Notes: generated by a model not told the origin, from the letters alone. Numbered from the stretch's first letter, positions 1 through 12,114 are shown. The stretch is DNA of 64,000 nt from Cristatella mucedo (GCA_009760855.2 WPIO01000006.1:9271001-9335000); one strand, 5' to 3'. Numbers and translations: made by a program.

Positions 1-53
1 TCAGCTAGCCGTTAAAGGTCGCTCGGGATTGCATAGAAAATTTGCTCAGCTGA

Positions 54-578
54 ATGGCGCAGCCGGAGAATTCACTTTTCTCAATTCGCCTTCGAACGCT
101 GACCCCTCCCCCCCTCAGTATGACCCCAGTAGTCGGCGCAGTCAAGAGCTGCAGTATTTGCATTATTTCAGATAGCATTTTGTCGTTGGTTTTTAAGGCA
201 CGCTATGGCTTATGCGATTTTGACACGGATTCGGACTTGATGCGGATTGAGGGTCTGAGTGTGCAGTCCTCGACGCTGATGCTCCGCTGGCTTCGCAACC
301 TCCTCTTTTTCACGTGGCCTCTGGTGACACAGCCTTCATTTTCTCATCATCACTGGCCAGATACGATTTTTGAGCGAGATTCACAGTTTGGCGAGCCTAA
401 CATTCGAACGCACCCATCGCCCTCTGAAATGCAGCTTACCGCCAGTTATGAAGAATTGCTTCAAAACGTTTCAATGATAAATACCGCGGTACTTGCGAAG
501 TATCTCTCCACTATGGTGAGCATCCGAAATGGTGATGCTGACAAAATCAGAATACAGATTCAGTTTAGAAATGATTAA
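54..578 (+). other. Unrecognised open reading frame, 174 codons
   Basis: An uninterrupted frame of 174 codons begins at an ATG near the left edge. The predicted protein has no repeats, no signal peptide and no motif I recognise. The region is not GC-rich, so a frame this long is slightly more than chance would usually give, but neither splice sites nor a homologous copy elsewhere in the window supports it. It could be a decayed transposon gene or a chance frame. Confidence 0.15.
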
Positions 579-2149
579 TACAAAAATCGGTTAAATAAAG
601 AGATTAATTAGGAAAAGTTTAATGCTTAAAAATAAACTCTGTCAGAGTGGTAAAAATACACTACAAAGACATGAACCTGGCAAAAATGGCACTACAAACG
701 TATAACCTACTTTAAAAATACATGAAATATCTCTCTAGACTGTCTTACTTCGCAGTTGCTGGTGACTTTATAGACGTTATAGTCGTCTCTTTCTACTGAC
801 GCTACCGGCATCAGCAGCGCCGAAGTCAGTCCAGTTAATTTCGCTTACAGCTCCGCTGGCGTGCTGCTGTTAGGCGCAGGCTCTAGTTGACACCCGGCCT
901 TTAAAGACCCTTACTTTTTTGTTCTCTACATGCTCAATGATATAAGGCTTCTACAATTATTCGTGTAATTAAATATTGAAATGCGAGTGGATATATTTTG
1001 CAGCGTTATTAGCTCTCGAAAATCGTCTGTCGACTGGGTTAGACATTTAGGATTCTAAAGTATTTGCAAGCTTGCCAGTTCTTCTCAGTGTTCTATTCCC
1101 TGAGATGCGTTCGAAGCATCATATATATATGCTCTGGGTGCTAAGAGCGCTCCGGTTTTTGCTAGAGCCAACAGGTGAGGCTTAGCAAGTGTCGTTGGGC
1201 GTGGCTGATATGAGTGTGGCACTTGCATTCGAACGCCGTTGCTACAGGTTCCACCTAAAAGCCCCTCGCTATTTTCGAAGTGGACAGATAACCTCGAAAT
1301 TTTGGGCAACCATTTGGATTAAAGGATTGCAATTTGACGACGGGCAACTTCCTAAACGTATGTAAATTGCCTTCGCCCCAATTCCTCGTCATAGGAAAAC
1401 TTGGAGCCTGTAGCCGGATCAAGCGAATCTGCTCTCTTAATTGAAAGTGCTGCAGTATAACAATCATCACTATTCTTTGTAGTTTAATTATTATTGTTGT
1501 AAGCTCCTTCATTATTGAGATTTTTATCTATAGAAACCTGCGAAATCAAGCGCTATCGCTTTCATGCCCTAAAGTTTTTGGATCCTTTAGATATGTGTTT
1601 CTCACCACTCTGTGTAAGGGGAAAAATGCCTCGAGTTCACGTAACACCAATGCAACTCTCCACGAAACACGAACTTAATATTGTAGGCCTTTATATTGCC
1701 GGAAAATAGTTCTAACCAAGCAGTATTTTCCTCAGTTGTATTAAATCAAGGTCTGCCGTTAGTCAAGAGTTATGAGGAGTATGAAAGCCACCGTCGTACT
1801 GCCAATGCTTTTATTTTATTTCAGGGAATTTTGGTGTAGGCACTTAGTGACAATTAAGTTTAACAATAAATCCTATTAGAGGTAATTACGGCAAACCTTT
1901 TAATGTCAGGCTACTGGGCTGTGCAATAGAAATATTTCTGTGGCACCGCATTGCTTCTTGCGAAGTAGAGGCAGGCCCTATCAAATCTACTGCGAGACGG
2001 CGACTTGCAAATTCAAGTTTATCGGAGTGAGCCCTACATAATAATAACAATAATATTATTAACTAAGCCATTGGTATACCTTACTATAGAGGCTAGTCAG
2101 TATTTCAGTCTCTTTACAACTCTTTGCAAGAGAAAGAATGTGCATGACC
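579..2149. other. Unassigned DNA
   Basis: I see no gene here. Short frames overlap on both strands and none shows a domain. An AAT-rich run at about 2038-2062 resembles a LINE-A tail on the minus strand, but the stem-loop that should follow it is not clear. Confidence 0.5.
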
Positions 2150-3877
2150 CCAAATGACTGAAATTTATCTCTCAATCAAAGAAGACTACTACTCCTCTAG
2201 ACCCTATTTTCACTGTCCTACTTCTGCGAGGCTTAGATCTGCGACTGCCAGGCGGAACTAAAATAACAAATATGTCCTTAGCCTCAAGCTGGTCCCTGAA
2301 CTTTCAAAAAGGTTGTTGTGAGGCCACTGATTAAGAAGTCAACGCTAGACCAAAAAGACTTAAGCAGTTTCTTTCCAGTCTCTCTTCTCCCTATCTTATC
2401 AAAGACACTGGAACAAGTTGTGGCGGACCAACCGAACTTTTTTATTTGAGACCTCAAACCTAGCATGTAAGCTCTAGTCTAGGTTTAGAGCTAATCGCTC
2501 TACAGAGTCAGCATTGCTTCGGATGTATAACGACCTTCTCATGAATGCAGACTTGGGAAAAGTCTCTCTGCTTGCTCTGCGTGATCTTTCGGCAGCATTT
2601 GATACTAGTAATCACAAAGTCCTTCTTGAGCGTCTCATATCTGGCCTGGGCATCACTGTCACTGCACTGAAATGGGGTCGGGTCCTATTTCAGTGGGAGA
2701 CTCCAGAGTATTGATGTGAATGGACATAGAACAGCCGAGGAACCACTTAGGTATGGGATAACTCAGGGCTCTATGCTCGGTCCGCTTCTTGTCACAGTTT
2801 GTACTCTGCCTCTTCCCGATCTAATCGCCAAGCACAACCTAGGCTTCGCTGCTTCCACTTCTATGCAGATGAAACTTAGTTGTACCTCTGCTTTGATCCA
2901 CCCCAGCCCTCCAGCGAGTCAAATGCTCTCAACTTCCTTGCTGCGTTTATTGCTGACATCCTCACATGGATGGCAGCAGTGTTGAATGACGACAAAACCA
3001 ACTTACTAGTTATTGCCACTCCAAGTATGATTCGGAAATTGGAAAAACTGACGCTCAAAATCGGCTCCGCCAGCATATCTACTGTTGAATCTGCACGAAA
3101 GCTAGGTGTTATGTTCCAAAGCGACCTTTCATACGACGACCACATCAGCTCCACAATCAAGTCCACCTACTTTCTGTTACATAACATTGCCAATATTAGA
3201 GGTTGCCTAGACAGGGAGACTAAACCCAAAATAGTCCAGGCATTTGTGGCATCCTGTCTCAACTTCTATAACTCAGTGTGCTGGTCTGTGTGTCTGTGCA
3301 ATCAGGTGCTGACATTTGTACAAACTTCTGAAGCTAGGCTCATCTGTCGTGAGCGTTGCTACTGCCACATCACACCACTTTTCGGCTGATTGCACTGGCT
3401 CCCAATCAAGCAGCGCATCGACTTCAAGGTTCAGTCACTTAACTTTAGTTCCCTTCCTTCTCTGGTTCCAGCCTACCTATCAGATCTACTCCCCTACCAG
3501 GCGAAGAATCGCACAGCCCGCGTTTTGGAATCTAACCGTTTACCTATACCTCGTACAAACCTCACATCCTTTGGAGCCCGTGCCTTTAGTTCGTATGCTC
3601 CAAAGGCCTGGAACTCATTCCCGACGCCTGTCACAACGTCCCTTGACATTACATCTAAAAAGAAGCTTAAACGCACCTGTTTTACAGCATTTGGTGGGTC
3701 TTGGTGATTCATTCTTCGCGTGCATGTACCTGCTTGCACAATACCTGCTGCTAGTTACCACCAAACACGTCACGACAAAACATTTGGGAATGCTTTCTAT
3801 ACAGCATCTATAAAGTGTCGAGAAAGAGACTCAGTTCTCTGAGGGAGTTATAGAAATGTATTATTATTATTATTATC
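2150..3877 (+). mobile_element. LINE-A copy, decayed, 5'-truncated (reverse transcriptase to 3' tail)
   Basis: This segment aligns by eye with 55560-57338 of the best LINE-A copy. Recognisable pieces in order are: the linker before the reverse transcriptase (about 2180-2330); motif A, read as LSAAFDTSNHK near 2587-2620; the motif B region at about 2755-2790 (GITQGSMLGPLL); a damaged motif C region near 2850-2880; and the C-terminal part at 2975-3705 (for example LGVMFQSDLSYDDHIS and ending in AFSSYAPKAWNS). The frame is split into several pieces, with stops near 2714 and 3389. The 3' end has the diverged stem-loop at about 3813-3850 and an ATT tail to 3877. The 3' tandem units are poorly preserved. 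This is an old, inactive insertion. Confidence 0.85.
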
Positions 3878-4189
3878 GTGGATAACCGCTTATTATTAGA
3901 AACCAAAGCATCGTGCTTTGGCAGGCATTTAAAGTACAAAAGTATCATGCTAACATAAACCTGCAAAACTACGCCAAGTCTTGCGCCACTACTTCGTACG
4001 ACCCTCGATTCGCAAAACTCGCTTAACCGTGCACAGGCAAATATAGAACACAAAAAAGGTAGGTGCACTATGATAAAATGCTAAAGAATGTCACGATTGC
4101 CCTTAGTCAGAACAGGAACGATTTCAAAACGCACTACCGTATCATGAAAATTCACTCGGACAGATCAAAGATTGTGAGGAACGTTGGTT
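3878..4189. other. Unassigned DNA between LINE-A copies
   Basis: Nothing recognisable. It separates the tail of the plus-strand LINE-A copy from the decayed minus-strand copy that starts near 4190. Confidence 0.4.
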
Positions 4190-4691
4190 TTTAGCTTCTC
4201 TTCGTATGTCGTTAAGTCGGCAGATGCCATGATGTCAGTCGGTAGAGAGCTCCCAGCTTTAGAAGCATGGTAACTGTAGGTATGGTCTACAACAGATTTG
4301 AAGTTAGCTTGGGGTGCTGTAAGCGACCAGAGTCAAAAGCGCCACTGGCGTGACGGGAGACCTTGGGTGAAATTAATTCCAAAAGTAGGCAGCAGCGAAC
4401 GAATGAAGGGACCTAAAATGAGTTAAGAGATCTTGAAGTCGATCAACTGCTTGATAGGCAGCCAGTGCAGATTGGTGAGCATCGGTGTTATGCGGTAATT
4501 GTGCGGTTTGCAACAGAAATGCGTAGCTGCTGAGTTTTCACCAACGGCAACCCCATTATTGCACACACAGGAAGACCTATCTAAAAGTGGTGAGTCACAG
4601 AAGTCTAGTCGCGACGTCATGGATACACGGACCAGCTTGGTTGTGGTGCCTTTATTTACCTAAGGAAGTCCGAATTTTCGCGTAGGTGCAA

Positions 4692-5767
4692 GTAATAATA
4701 ATAATAACAATTCACTTGATAAAGCACCCTCAGAGAACTTAATCTCTCTCTAGGCGCTTTACATTTGCTGTAAAGTGAAATGCAATGGAATGGTAAGAAA
4801 AATCATGCTTGAAAAACAAACGAACTGAATAATATGGTTAGGGGTGACATGCACAGGGTCAGCATGCAAATGTGGTTAGTGGCAGCATGCACAGTATCAG
4901 CACGCATAAGCACATCAAGGACGAATCACAGGGACCCGCTAAATGCTGTCCTAAATAGGTGTGTTTTTAGGTTTCTTTTAAATGTGGTCAGGTCAGGGGA
5001 TGTTCTGACGCAGGTCGGGAGGGAGTTCCAGGCTTTGGGAGCATACGAACTAAATGCACGGTCTCCAAAGGATTTAAGGTTTGTATGAGGTATTTCTAGA
5101 CTGTTGGATTCCGAAAAGCGGGTGGTACGATGCTTGGCCTGATGGGGTAGTATATCTGACAGATAGGCTGGAGCCATAGAAGGAAGGGACCTAAAAGTGA
5201 GCGACAAAACCTTGAAGTCAATCCGTTGCTTGACTGGTAGCCAGTGCAGGTCGGCGAGAAGTGGAGTAATGTGGCAACTGCGACGCTCACGACAGACAAG
5301 CCTAGCTGCAGAGTTTTGCACCAGCTGCAATCGCCTGATCGCACATGCTGGTAGGCCAGTAAGAAGTGAGTTGCAGAAGTCGAGACGGGATGTCACGAAT
5401 GCATGGACCAACTTAGACGTGGTATCTTTATCTAAACAAGCCCGAATTTTAGCAATGTTATGAAGCTGAAAATAGGCAGATTTGACTGTGGAGCTGATAT
5501 GGTCGTTTAACGAGAGGTCGCTTTGGAATATGACACCTAGATTTCGAGCTGATTCGACAGGAGATATGCTGGCAGAGCCAATTTTGAGCGTCAGCCTTTC
5601 CAATTTCTGAATCACACTGGGTTTGCCCATAACAAGTAAGTTAGTTTTATCATCGTTAAGTTTTAGAAAATTTGCTGCCATCCATGTGCGGATGTCATCA
5701 ATGCATGCAGCTAGTGAGTTTAGAGAATTTGAGGTGCTCGAAGGCTGGGAGGGATCAAAGCGAAGGT
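4692..5767 (-). mobile_element. LINE-A copy, 5'-truncated, well preserved
   Basis: On the minus strand this copy runs from within the reverse transcriptase (just after motif C) to the tail. The (AAT)n tail lies at 4692-4708, followed by the stem-loop at about 4717-4765 and the tandem 3' units at about 4790-4910. It is very similar to the copies at 37222-38213, 56260-57338 and 57737-58478, so it is relatively young. It sits inside an older copy of the same family. A short shared AGGTG at both edges may be part of a target-site duplication. Confidence 0.9.
4926..5681 (-). pseudogene. LINE-A reverse transcriptase, C-terminal fragment (251 codons)
   Basis: This frame encodes the end of the palm and the thumb-like C-terminal region of an L2/CR1-type reverse transcriptase. 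It opens at the residues before motif D (LKLNDDKTNLLVMG near residues 7-20). It then contains the LGVIFQSDLSLNDHIS segment, the DFCNSLLTGLP segment, the DLHWLPVKQRIDFKVLSL segment and the closing AFSSYAPKAWNSLPTC segment that ends many L2/CR1 ORF2 proteins. Motifs A to C are absent through 5' truncation, so it cannot encode an active enzyme. The frame itself is uninterrupted, and its ATG is simply an internal methionine. At the position where the 54-57 kb copy has a stop, this copy keeps a cysteine codon. Confidence 0.85.
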
Positions 5768-6085
5768 GTTATGTTCCAAAGTAGGTAAGTTTCACTGTGG
5801 AGCTGCTAAACTAGCGACAAGTCGTTTCGGAAAAGCACATCCAGATTCTGGGCGGTGGATACACCAGATATGCTTGCAGATCCGATGAGAATTAGGCTTT
5901 CCAGGTTCTGATGAACAGTTATTTTGCCCATAATGAATTGGTAAGCTTGTTTTACGCAATGCAATTTCAGAATATTTGCTGCCATCCAAGTTAGAATGTC
6001 AGCAATGCATGGTGCAACGGACCTGAGAAATTTTGAGATGGCAGGAATGACCGAAGAGGAAGTACAGTTGCGTGCCTTTAGCTTC

Positions 6086-6504
6086 AAAATAAAAACTTAA
6101 AAGGCTCACTGATTTATCTTTTTACTTTGCAACTCTTCGAATTCTCCTATTGAGCAAAGACCTGTTGTATAAAGGCTCTGGTGGCAGCTGTTCTTGTGGA
6201 GTCTCTCGGAGACAGGAGCACGGACGTGAGTGGTACTTGAGACTATCTTGATTCCCTCAACGCGTACATATACGAGCTGGCTGACTCACCGCAGATGGAG
6301 GAGTGCATCTGCGTCGGGCAACATCCTTACATCAAAGGCCGGACGCTGCACCTAGTCAATTGCCCGACCACCTGCTTCAGGCGGGCATACATTAATGTAA
6401 GGGCGCTTCGCTAATTACAACAGCAGAAGCCGCAGGCCCACACAGAAGACCTAAACAATTGCTAAACGGTGCTGAGATGCTGAGGCAAGACGATAGATGC
6501 TCAA
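6086..6504. other. Unassigned DNA
   Basis: No gene or repeat recognised. It lies between two minus-strand LINE-A copies and may contain unrecognisable remains of either. Confidence 0.35.
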
Positions 6505-8300
6505 ATGCGAGGTTTTTTATCAATAGCATCGAATGCTGCCTATATATCCTGAAAACTAGCATGTATCTGTACCTAAATCGCATTCCTGTGAACGTCCTCA
6601 TACACTCGCAGCACTAACTCAGTGGAGTGATTTTCTACAAATTCCGAAGACAACTCATTTGCTATGCTTGAAGTTTGAATCTTAGGGATTACCTGGTCTG
6701 CCGCCGAGAGTTCCAGTGTTTTCCAGAGGAATGGCGGCAGGGAGATTGGTCGGATGTTGCTCAAGTTCTGCTGTAGTTTTGACTTCTTAATAAGTGGCTG
6801 ACTATAGCTTTATTTAAAGGTTCAGAGATGCAACCTGAGGTCGATGCCAGGTCTACTTGATTAATTTGGCAGGGCAACAATAAATTAAGTCATCTTAGAA
6901 AAAAGAAAGTAAGTATGTGGTCAAAAAGGCTACTACTTTTCTTAGATGTTAATTAATTTCGAGACAATTGTAGCACTGACAGAGTTAAAGTTTGAGTGCG
7001 AAGACGAGCAAAGAATGCAGTATGAAGACTCTAGGAACGATTTCAAGATGGGTACTTACTCTTTGATCTTGTTCATCTTGGTGACAAAGAATCTAGAAAA
7101 ACGACCCGCTCGATCATCGAAAGCCCCGTTATGTATGGTACTGGCTGCAAATGGGTTTAAGGAAATGGTTTATAGACGTAATCAGAATTCTTGGATTGTG
7201 CGTCTGCGATTGCACTATCTTCTTAATGAAGCTAGACTTAGACCTGACAATGATATATTGATATGACCTTCAATAACTCAAGCATGCCATTCCATTGACG
7301 ACCTGTCAGGATTTTGCGTGTGCTTTTTAAGATTGTGCTGTGTATTCCTAGCTTATTTAACATCCAAAGTAAACCATTACAAATATTGGCGAGGGCATTC
7401 ATTGTGCTTAGTCAAATGAGCTAACTCTTCTAAAAAAAAGCATACGTTATGTAGTAGCATTCTGCCAATAAAGGTCGGTCAGACGAATAATTAAGCAGAC
7501 GGAGCAAGGAAGACATTTTTTGTGCGTATCAATTATCGTATCAGCTTCAATCGCGAGGTTCTACGGAGTTCTGAGATTCGAAGGCAACTTTTTATATCGA
7601 GGGGAGACATACCGAAGAGAGTTAGAGGTCAATATGTGGTCCGATGTGTTGAAATGGGTAATAGCAGGAGTTGACAGCGTTCAATCATGGGAAAATATCT
7701 GATCGAGAGTGGGTCTTTTGGTGTTAATTGGACCAGGCTCACGAATGACTAGAGAACATTTATCAGTCAGATAGCAAAATTTGGCTCGTAAAATCAGTAT
7801 GGTCGCCGAAACAAATGTTGAAGTCATTCAGTAAAACGAGGGGACGACGACTTCTGGAAGACGGGACCGAATTATGACCGGGAAAATTGGAAAACAGCAT
7901 ATCTTGGTAGATGTCTGGGGGTACTATGGATGACTACCGCCAGGGGCCACTGGGGGTTGCAGGAACTCAGTGCAAGAGAGTCAAAGGACTGATTCAAGGG
8001 GACCGCAATGGCCTTAAAACTCTCAGCGAATAACTCAATGCAACGGCTACTTCGCCGCCAGTTCCTTAATGGACCTAGGGTTGTGAAAGAAAGAAAAGCC
8101 TATAGTGGGGTGCGGCATCGATTACGGTCGGGCAGTAAGTGGATTTCAGCCAGGAGCAAAGGTCAAGGCAAACGAATAAAAATAAAGTTGCGAGATCTTT
8201 TGTGGGCTTGATGACGATTAGGTTGGAGTAATTCACTGCAGCGCTCGAGTGAGATCGACACGCTGAGTGAGCGGTCTGAATCACCGTGTGAAGTGGCGTA
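6505..8300 (-). mobile_element. Old LINE-A copy (minus strand), endonuclease to reverse transcriptase motif A
   Basis: Reading the minus strand from 8300 downward gives the same order as the 54 kb copy. First comes the short segment before the endonuclease (VNYSNLIVIKP near 8200-8230). The endonuclease region follows, with a damaged GDFN-type motif near 7820 and a match around 7690-7720. The linker is at about 7080-7270 and includes the complement of the LADRFSRFFVQKIDKI-like stretch at 7060-7120. Last is the N-terminal reverse transcriptase at 6575-6764 (NIRPISLPPFLWKTLEL) with a motif A remnant near 6520-6545. Everything 3' of motif A is missing. Stops and frameshifts are frequent. It is the second copy in the window that reaches upstream of the endonuclease. 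Confidence 0.75.
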
Positions 8301-8589
8301 GACTCGCCCCATGCCCTTCACCTACTTCGCTTGTTACTACTTCACGTTACCTACTTCACCTACTTCGCCTTGTCCTCCGGTGGAAGATACTCAGTTAAAA
8401 ACGCTAGTATGGGTAACGGCACTCAGAAATGCATTTTAAATGGTAATATGGAAACGACACTGGGCATGCGCGAGAGCACAAGAAGAGCATGGCCGCCGCT
8501 CAAGTTCGGCGAAACGCTATTAGCGGCAGGCATGGGTTTGGGGGCGTATACTGACAGAACGTGGAACCACATGCCGACACAGCGCTGGC

Positions 8590-8712
8590 AAAAGTCCGCG
8601 CAGATAGAGCTGCAGGCGCCGAGACACAAACTGATAAGACGGCTGGCTCGAACGAACCTGCCGACAAGACAGCAGGTGCTGATACAAATGGAAACGGAAC
8701 GGCGGGCTCAAA
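8590..8712 (+). repeat. Imperfect tandem repeat of about 30 bp (four units)
   Basis: Four imperfect units carry a GACAAGACGGCTGG-like core. In one frame they read as ADRAAGAETQ, TDKTAGSNE, PADKTAGADTN and GNGTAGSN, a degenerate ten-residue repeat. The frame continues for only about 20 codons after the repeat. I do not recognise a protein family. A loosely similar ADWTADPEVQADRMAG reading appears on the opposite strand near 9205-9260. Confidence 0.5.
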
Positions 8713-9789
8713 TTTCCAAATTCTCAAAATCTCAAATTCCAATTTTATCACTCGTAGGGAACATTGAAATTTAAGAATTCAGTACGGTGAGTAAACTCGA
8801 GTCGCACTAGACCAGCCGGAAGGAACCCGCAAATCTAAGCCGGCGCTAAAAATTAAGAGAAACACGCTGCGAAAAAAAGACGAAGGACTGACCGGCATGT
8901 AGAGCAGGTGAACGATAAACTCTGCGAGGCTCTAGATGCTCACAATGAATCACACATGCTCAGGAATTTTATGGACGGTGCTAGTACGTAGCTAAGGATT
9001 GCCAAATCAAGTCGTTTTTCGCAATAAGAGAAGCAGACGTCACTCAGACCTGACGTAGGAAGGAGTTGGCGTATATTGTACCGTTGTCCAAGCTCTTACG
9101 AGCCTCGAGTACTGAAGCATATATAGCTGAGACGTATTTAAAGATATGTGTTCGCTCGTTTTTACTGTGTGCATAAGAAAACGTTTGCTCGCGGACGGAA
9201 GATTAATGCCACTTGTACCTGCCATCCGGTCGGCTTGCACTTCCGGGTCCGCCGTCCAGTCAGCCTTTTCTATCAGGCCTGCGCCGACTGCCATCGGAGC
9301 TTCGCCGTCTCTTAGTGACCTTACCATTCTATACAATCGTGTGGCAATATGATCACTTTCATAGCACCTGCCAAATGCACGCTTGAGTGACGCTGCTTCT
9401 GCCAGGGCTAGTGAGTTGGTTGCCGACCAGGAGAAGCCCAGACGAAGCAAGCCAGGGGCAAGTCTCCAATATTTCCAGCCTTTTCTCAAGGCACACAGCT
9501 CTTCCCCGTGCACAATAGCGAATCACTCAAACCAATAGGTCATCAGACGTACGGAATCCCGGCGGCCACTCTGAAAGTGTGGGCAACGAGTGCGCGTTCG
9601 GTGTGCAATAAACTTCTAGCAACACGAGACACGAATCGTGACAACGCGTTTGACTAGTTTGCTACGACGGTGACCTGGCTGAAATTCATTAACGACCCGA
9701 CCGTAACCAGCTCACTCCCTACTTGCCTTTCTTTCCTTTACACCCCGAGGTTAGAACGAAAGAAGAATGACCAGCCTTTGTCCCTCGCG
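8713..9789. other. Unassigned DNA with a 157-codon minus-strand frame
   Basis: A minus-strand frame of 157 codons covers 9040-9513. Its product is rich in alanine and arginine and shows no recognised motif. A plus-strand AATAAA at about 9607 is followed by a short GTGACAACG stretch, which faintly resembles an LTR end, but no matching second copy is visible. The block ends at the TC microsatellite. Confidence 0.3.
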
Positions 9790-10009
<220 letters not shown>

Positions 10010-10184
10010 TTCGATTAGAGGGAAAAACGAGCCGCAACGCTCCTCAGTACCTGACCTAGTGATCCAATGGCGATGTAACGGACCATTTTCATAGCTTGGT
10101 CAGCCACGTAGAAGAGATCACATAGTCCATCCCCCATAGCAACATCGCTGCTGGACTCATCGCCACCCGCTCGTTGCTTTACCT

Positions 10185-10352
10185 CAATGTTGACCTATAG
10201 TGTTAGCCCATGGGTCAGGTGCTGGCTCTTCACGATCCGGGTCGTAGGTTCGATTGTTGCAAAGAGCGATCCTTCAATGCCTACTGTAAGAGGTGGCAAT
10301 AACGGTCAAGGCACGCATGCCGCTATATCAAAGAGGCTTTTAAATTGGCTTA
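10185..10352 (+). mobile_element. SINE-1 copy, decayed
   Basis: A tRNA-like head contains a damaged B box (GGTTCGATTG at about 10248-10257). A diverged body follows, ending in GCCGCTATATCAAAGAGGCT (about 10319-10338), which matches the 3' part of the better SINE-1 copies. It lies directly upstream of a LINE-A fragment. Confidence 0.7.
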
Positions 10353-10399
10353 CTTTTTTATGTTCAAGCCTACCACTATCGACTACATCTCGAAGTTTT

Positions 10400-11020
10400 C
10401 TCACACTCTAAGAAGTCTAGTAGCCATCTAGACTCCATATCCTCTGCTCTCCTTCTGAGCTGGATTGATTAGCTACTGTCTTTCATGACTAACAAAATAT
10501 ACATGTCCCATACTCAAGTCGTTTGCCTGCGATCTCCTAAAAGGCTGTTGTTGAGCCGGTCATTGAGAAATCGACATAAGGCCAGCAGAACTTTTACAAT
10601 ATCAGCCAAGTCTTCATTCTGCCGTTCCAACAAATGACACTGAAACCATGTTTTGCCTTGCACCGCCTGGTTTCCTGATTAATTCATTTAGCTGTACATT
10701 AGAAAACCTCTGATTCATTGAAGAACTTCAGTTCGCATGCTCCCCAAACCTTGTACTCAATTCCCGGAGATTTCGAGGCACTCCCCGACTTGAAGATATT
10801 TAAAATGAGGCAAAAGCCTACCGATTTAAGAAATGTTGTAAGCTCCAACGGTTGGCTTCATTTGAATGACTAATCTTTTGTGTACTTTGCATACTGACTG
10901 TGCACATTTTATCACTAACCATTTGACATTCTTCCTTTCCAGCATATATAAAGGGCCAAGAAAGAGATTAGGTTCTCTAAGGGTTCTATACAAACGATTT
11001 TTTATTATAATTGCTTTCAA
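10400..11020 (+). mobile_element. LINE-A copy, internally deleted and decayed
   Basis: The segment at 10400-10620 matches the linker and N-terminal reverse transcriptase sequence (equivalent to about 55570-55760). It then jumps to the C-terminal end at about 10730-10800 (equivalent to about 56970-57050). A diverged 3' region follows, with the stem-loop near 10945-10985 and an AT-rich tail at 10998-11010. Most of the reverse transcriptase is deleted. Confidence 0.7.
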
Positions 11021-11501
11021 TAATTTTTAGGATATCGAAACCAGATCAGATCTTTTTCTGTAATAACGAGATTGTCTTTTAACAGTGGTACCCTTTGGCA
11101 GTTGAAGATCGAACCATGTATAAACTACACACAAATGCCTATGTATAGCAATATGTCGCTAGACCTCGTCAATCGCCACGAACGAAGAGCAGTAGCAACC
11201 CCTTCCAAAATCCACGGCTAGTCTGGCTGAAAATTCTTAGCTTGCTTTACTACTTAAATTCACTTCCGTAGTCCTTCTCGGCTCTTGGATTGGAAGAAAA
11301 AAAGGTGCCATGACACCTAATTTGGCTATGGTACGAGCGTATTGTGGGATTAGCTGAGCAACGTACAGCATGTACATTCTCATTATTCGTACGTCAGCGC
11401 TATCTGATACCGCAATAAACATCCGGCCGTAGCTCGGCAATCTTGACAAGTTGTCTCCCTAGTTTCCGCGACACTTCAACCCCTGTACACGAGCTTTGCC
11501 G
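11021..11501. other. Unassigned DNA
   Basis: No gene or repeat recognised. A 70-codon minus-strand frame at 11237-11449 has no recognisable motif. Confidence 0.4.
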
Positions 11502-11773
11502 GCAACGACAACTATTCTCCTACTGCCGACTATGGCACATCCTTTTCAGAGGTCCTGAGCTGCTACTTCTATGCTACTCACTACCTCAACTGCTCTCCTG
11601 ACTCTGCTAAGCTTCCCACTTTCTCTTTGTTGTGTGAGACGAAGTCTGTTGGCTACGGAATGCGTACCGAAAGCCGCGTAGACTGTGAGTTTCGCTATAC
11701 AAAACTCTCCTGCGTAACACCCACGTGGTCTTTATGACTTTGTGGAGTTACAGACGGAGATACATTACATTAC
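11502..11773 (+). mobile_element. LINE-B 3' fragment (about 270 bp)
   Basis: This fragment is very similar to 59476-59751 and to the 3' part of 19120-19712. It holds the last codons of the reverse transcriptase C-terminus and the 3' untranslated region, ending in an ACATT repeat. Its 5' end is at almost the same point as the copy at 59476. Confidence 0.85.
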
Positions 11774-11997
11774 GACGTCCAATTAGTGCCAAGCTCTGCT
11801 TGCTGCTCAATAAGAGTTGCTGGAAGCATCCCTAATGCATGCAAGCATGCCCTGGCCGCCCACCAAGCCAAGTCGGTTGCTAATATGGATTGTTTTGGGT
11901 AAGCTTTCGCTTAAGGCTGGTGATGAGTGGATGGGAGCACTGGATTGCCTAGCAGCCCATACCAACCAACGTGCTCTCTTGCTCACTGCTCACTCAT
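11774..11997. other. Unassigned DNA
   Basis: No gene or repeat recognised between the LINE-B tail and the polypyrimidine tract. Confidence 0.4.
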
Positions 11998-12082
11998 TTC
12001 CTCTCCCTCCTCCTCCTCTCCTTCCGTCTGCCCCTTCTCCTCTTCCTCCTCCTCCTAGTTCTCCTCCTCCTCCTCCTCCTCC

Positions 12083-12114
<32 letters not shown>

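Larger units (their letters stand above)
4190..6085 (-). mobile_element. Old LINE-A copy (minus strand), split by a younger LINE-A insertion
   Basis: The old copy survives as two flanks, 4190-4691 and 5768-6085. The left flank matches the C-terminal reverse transcriptase coding region (DLHWLPVKQ equivalent near 4440-4480). The right flank resumes close to where the left stops and continues through the region encoding the endings of motifs D and E (near 5790-6000). The intervening 4692-5767 is a much better preserved copy in the same orientation. Many stops interrupt both flanks. The 3' tail of the old copy is lost or too diverged to see. Confidence 0.75.

Noticed and set aside
2038-2062. AAT-rich run as a LINE-A tail
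   Set aside because: The stem-loop and tandem units that should follow on the minus strand cannot be recognised with confidence.
8008-8211. 67-codon plus-strand frame
   Set aside because: It is the opposite strand of the decayed LINE-A endonuclease region.
9600-9660. LTR end with polyadenylation signal
   Set aside because: AATAAA occurs near 9607, but there is no second copy of the sequence, no primer-binding site and no terminal TG...CA pair.
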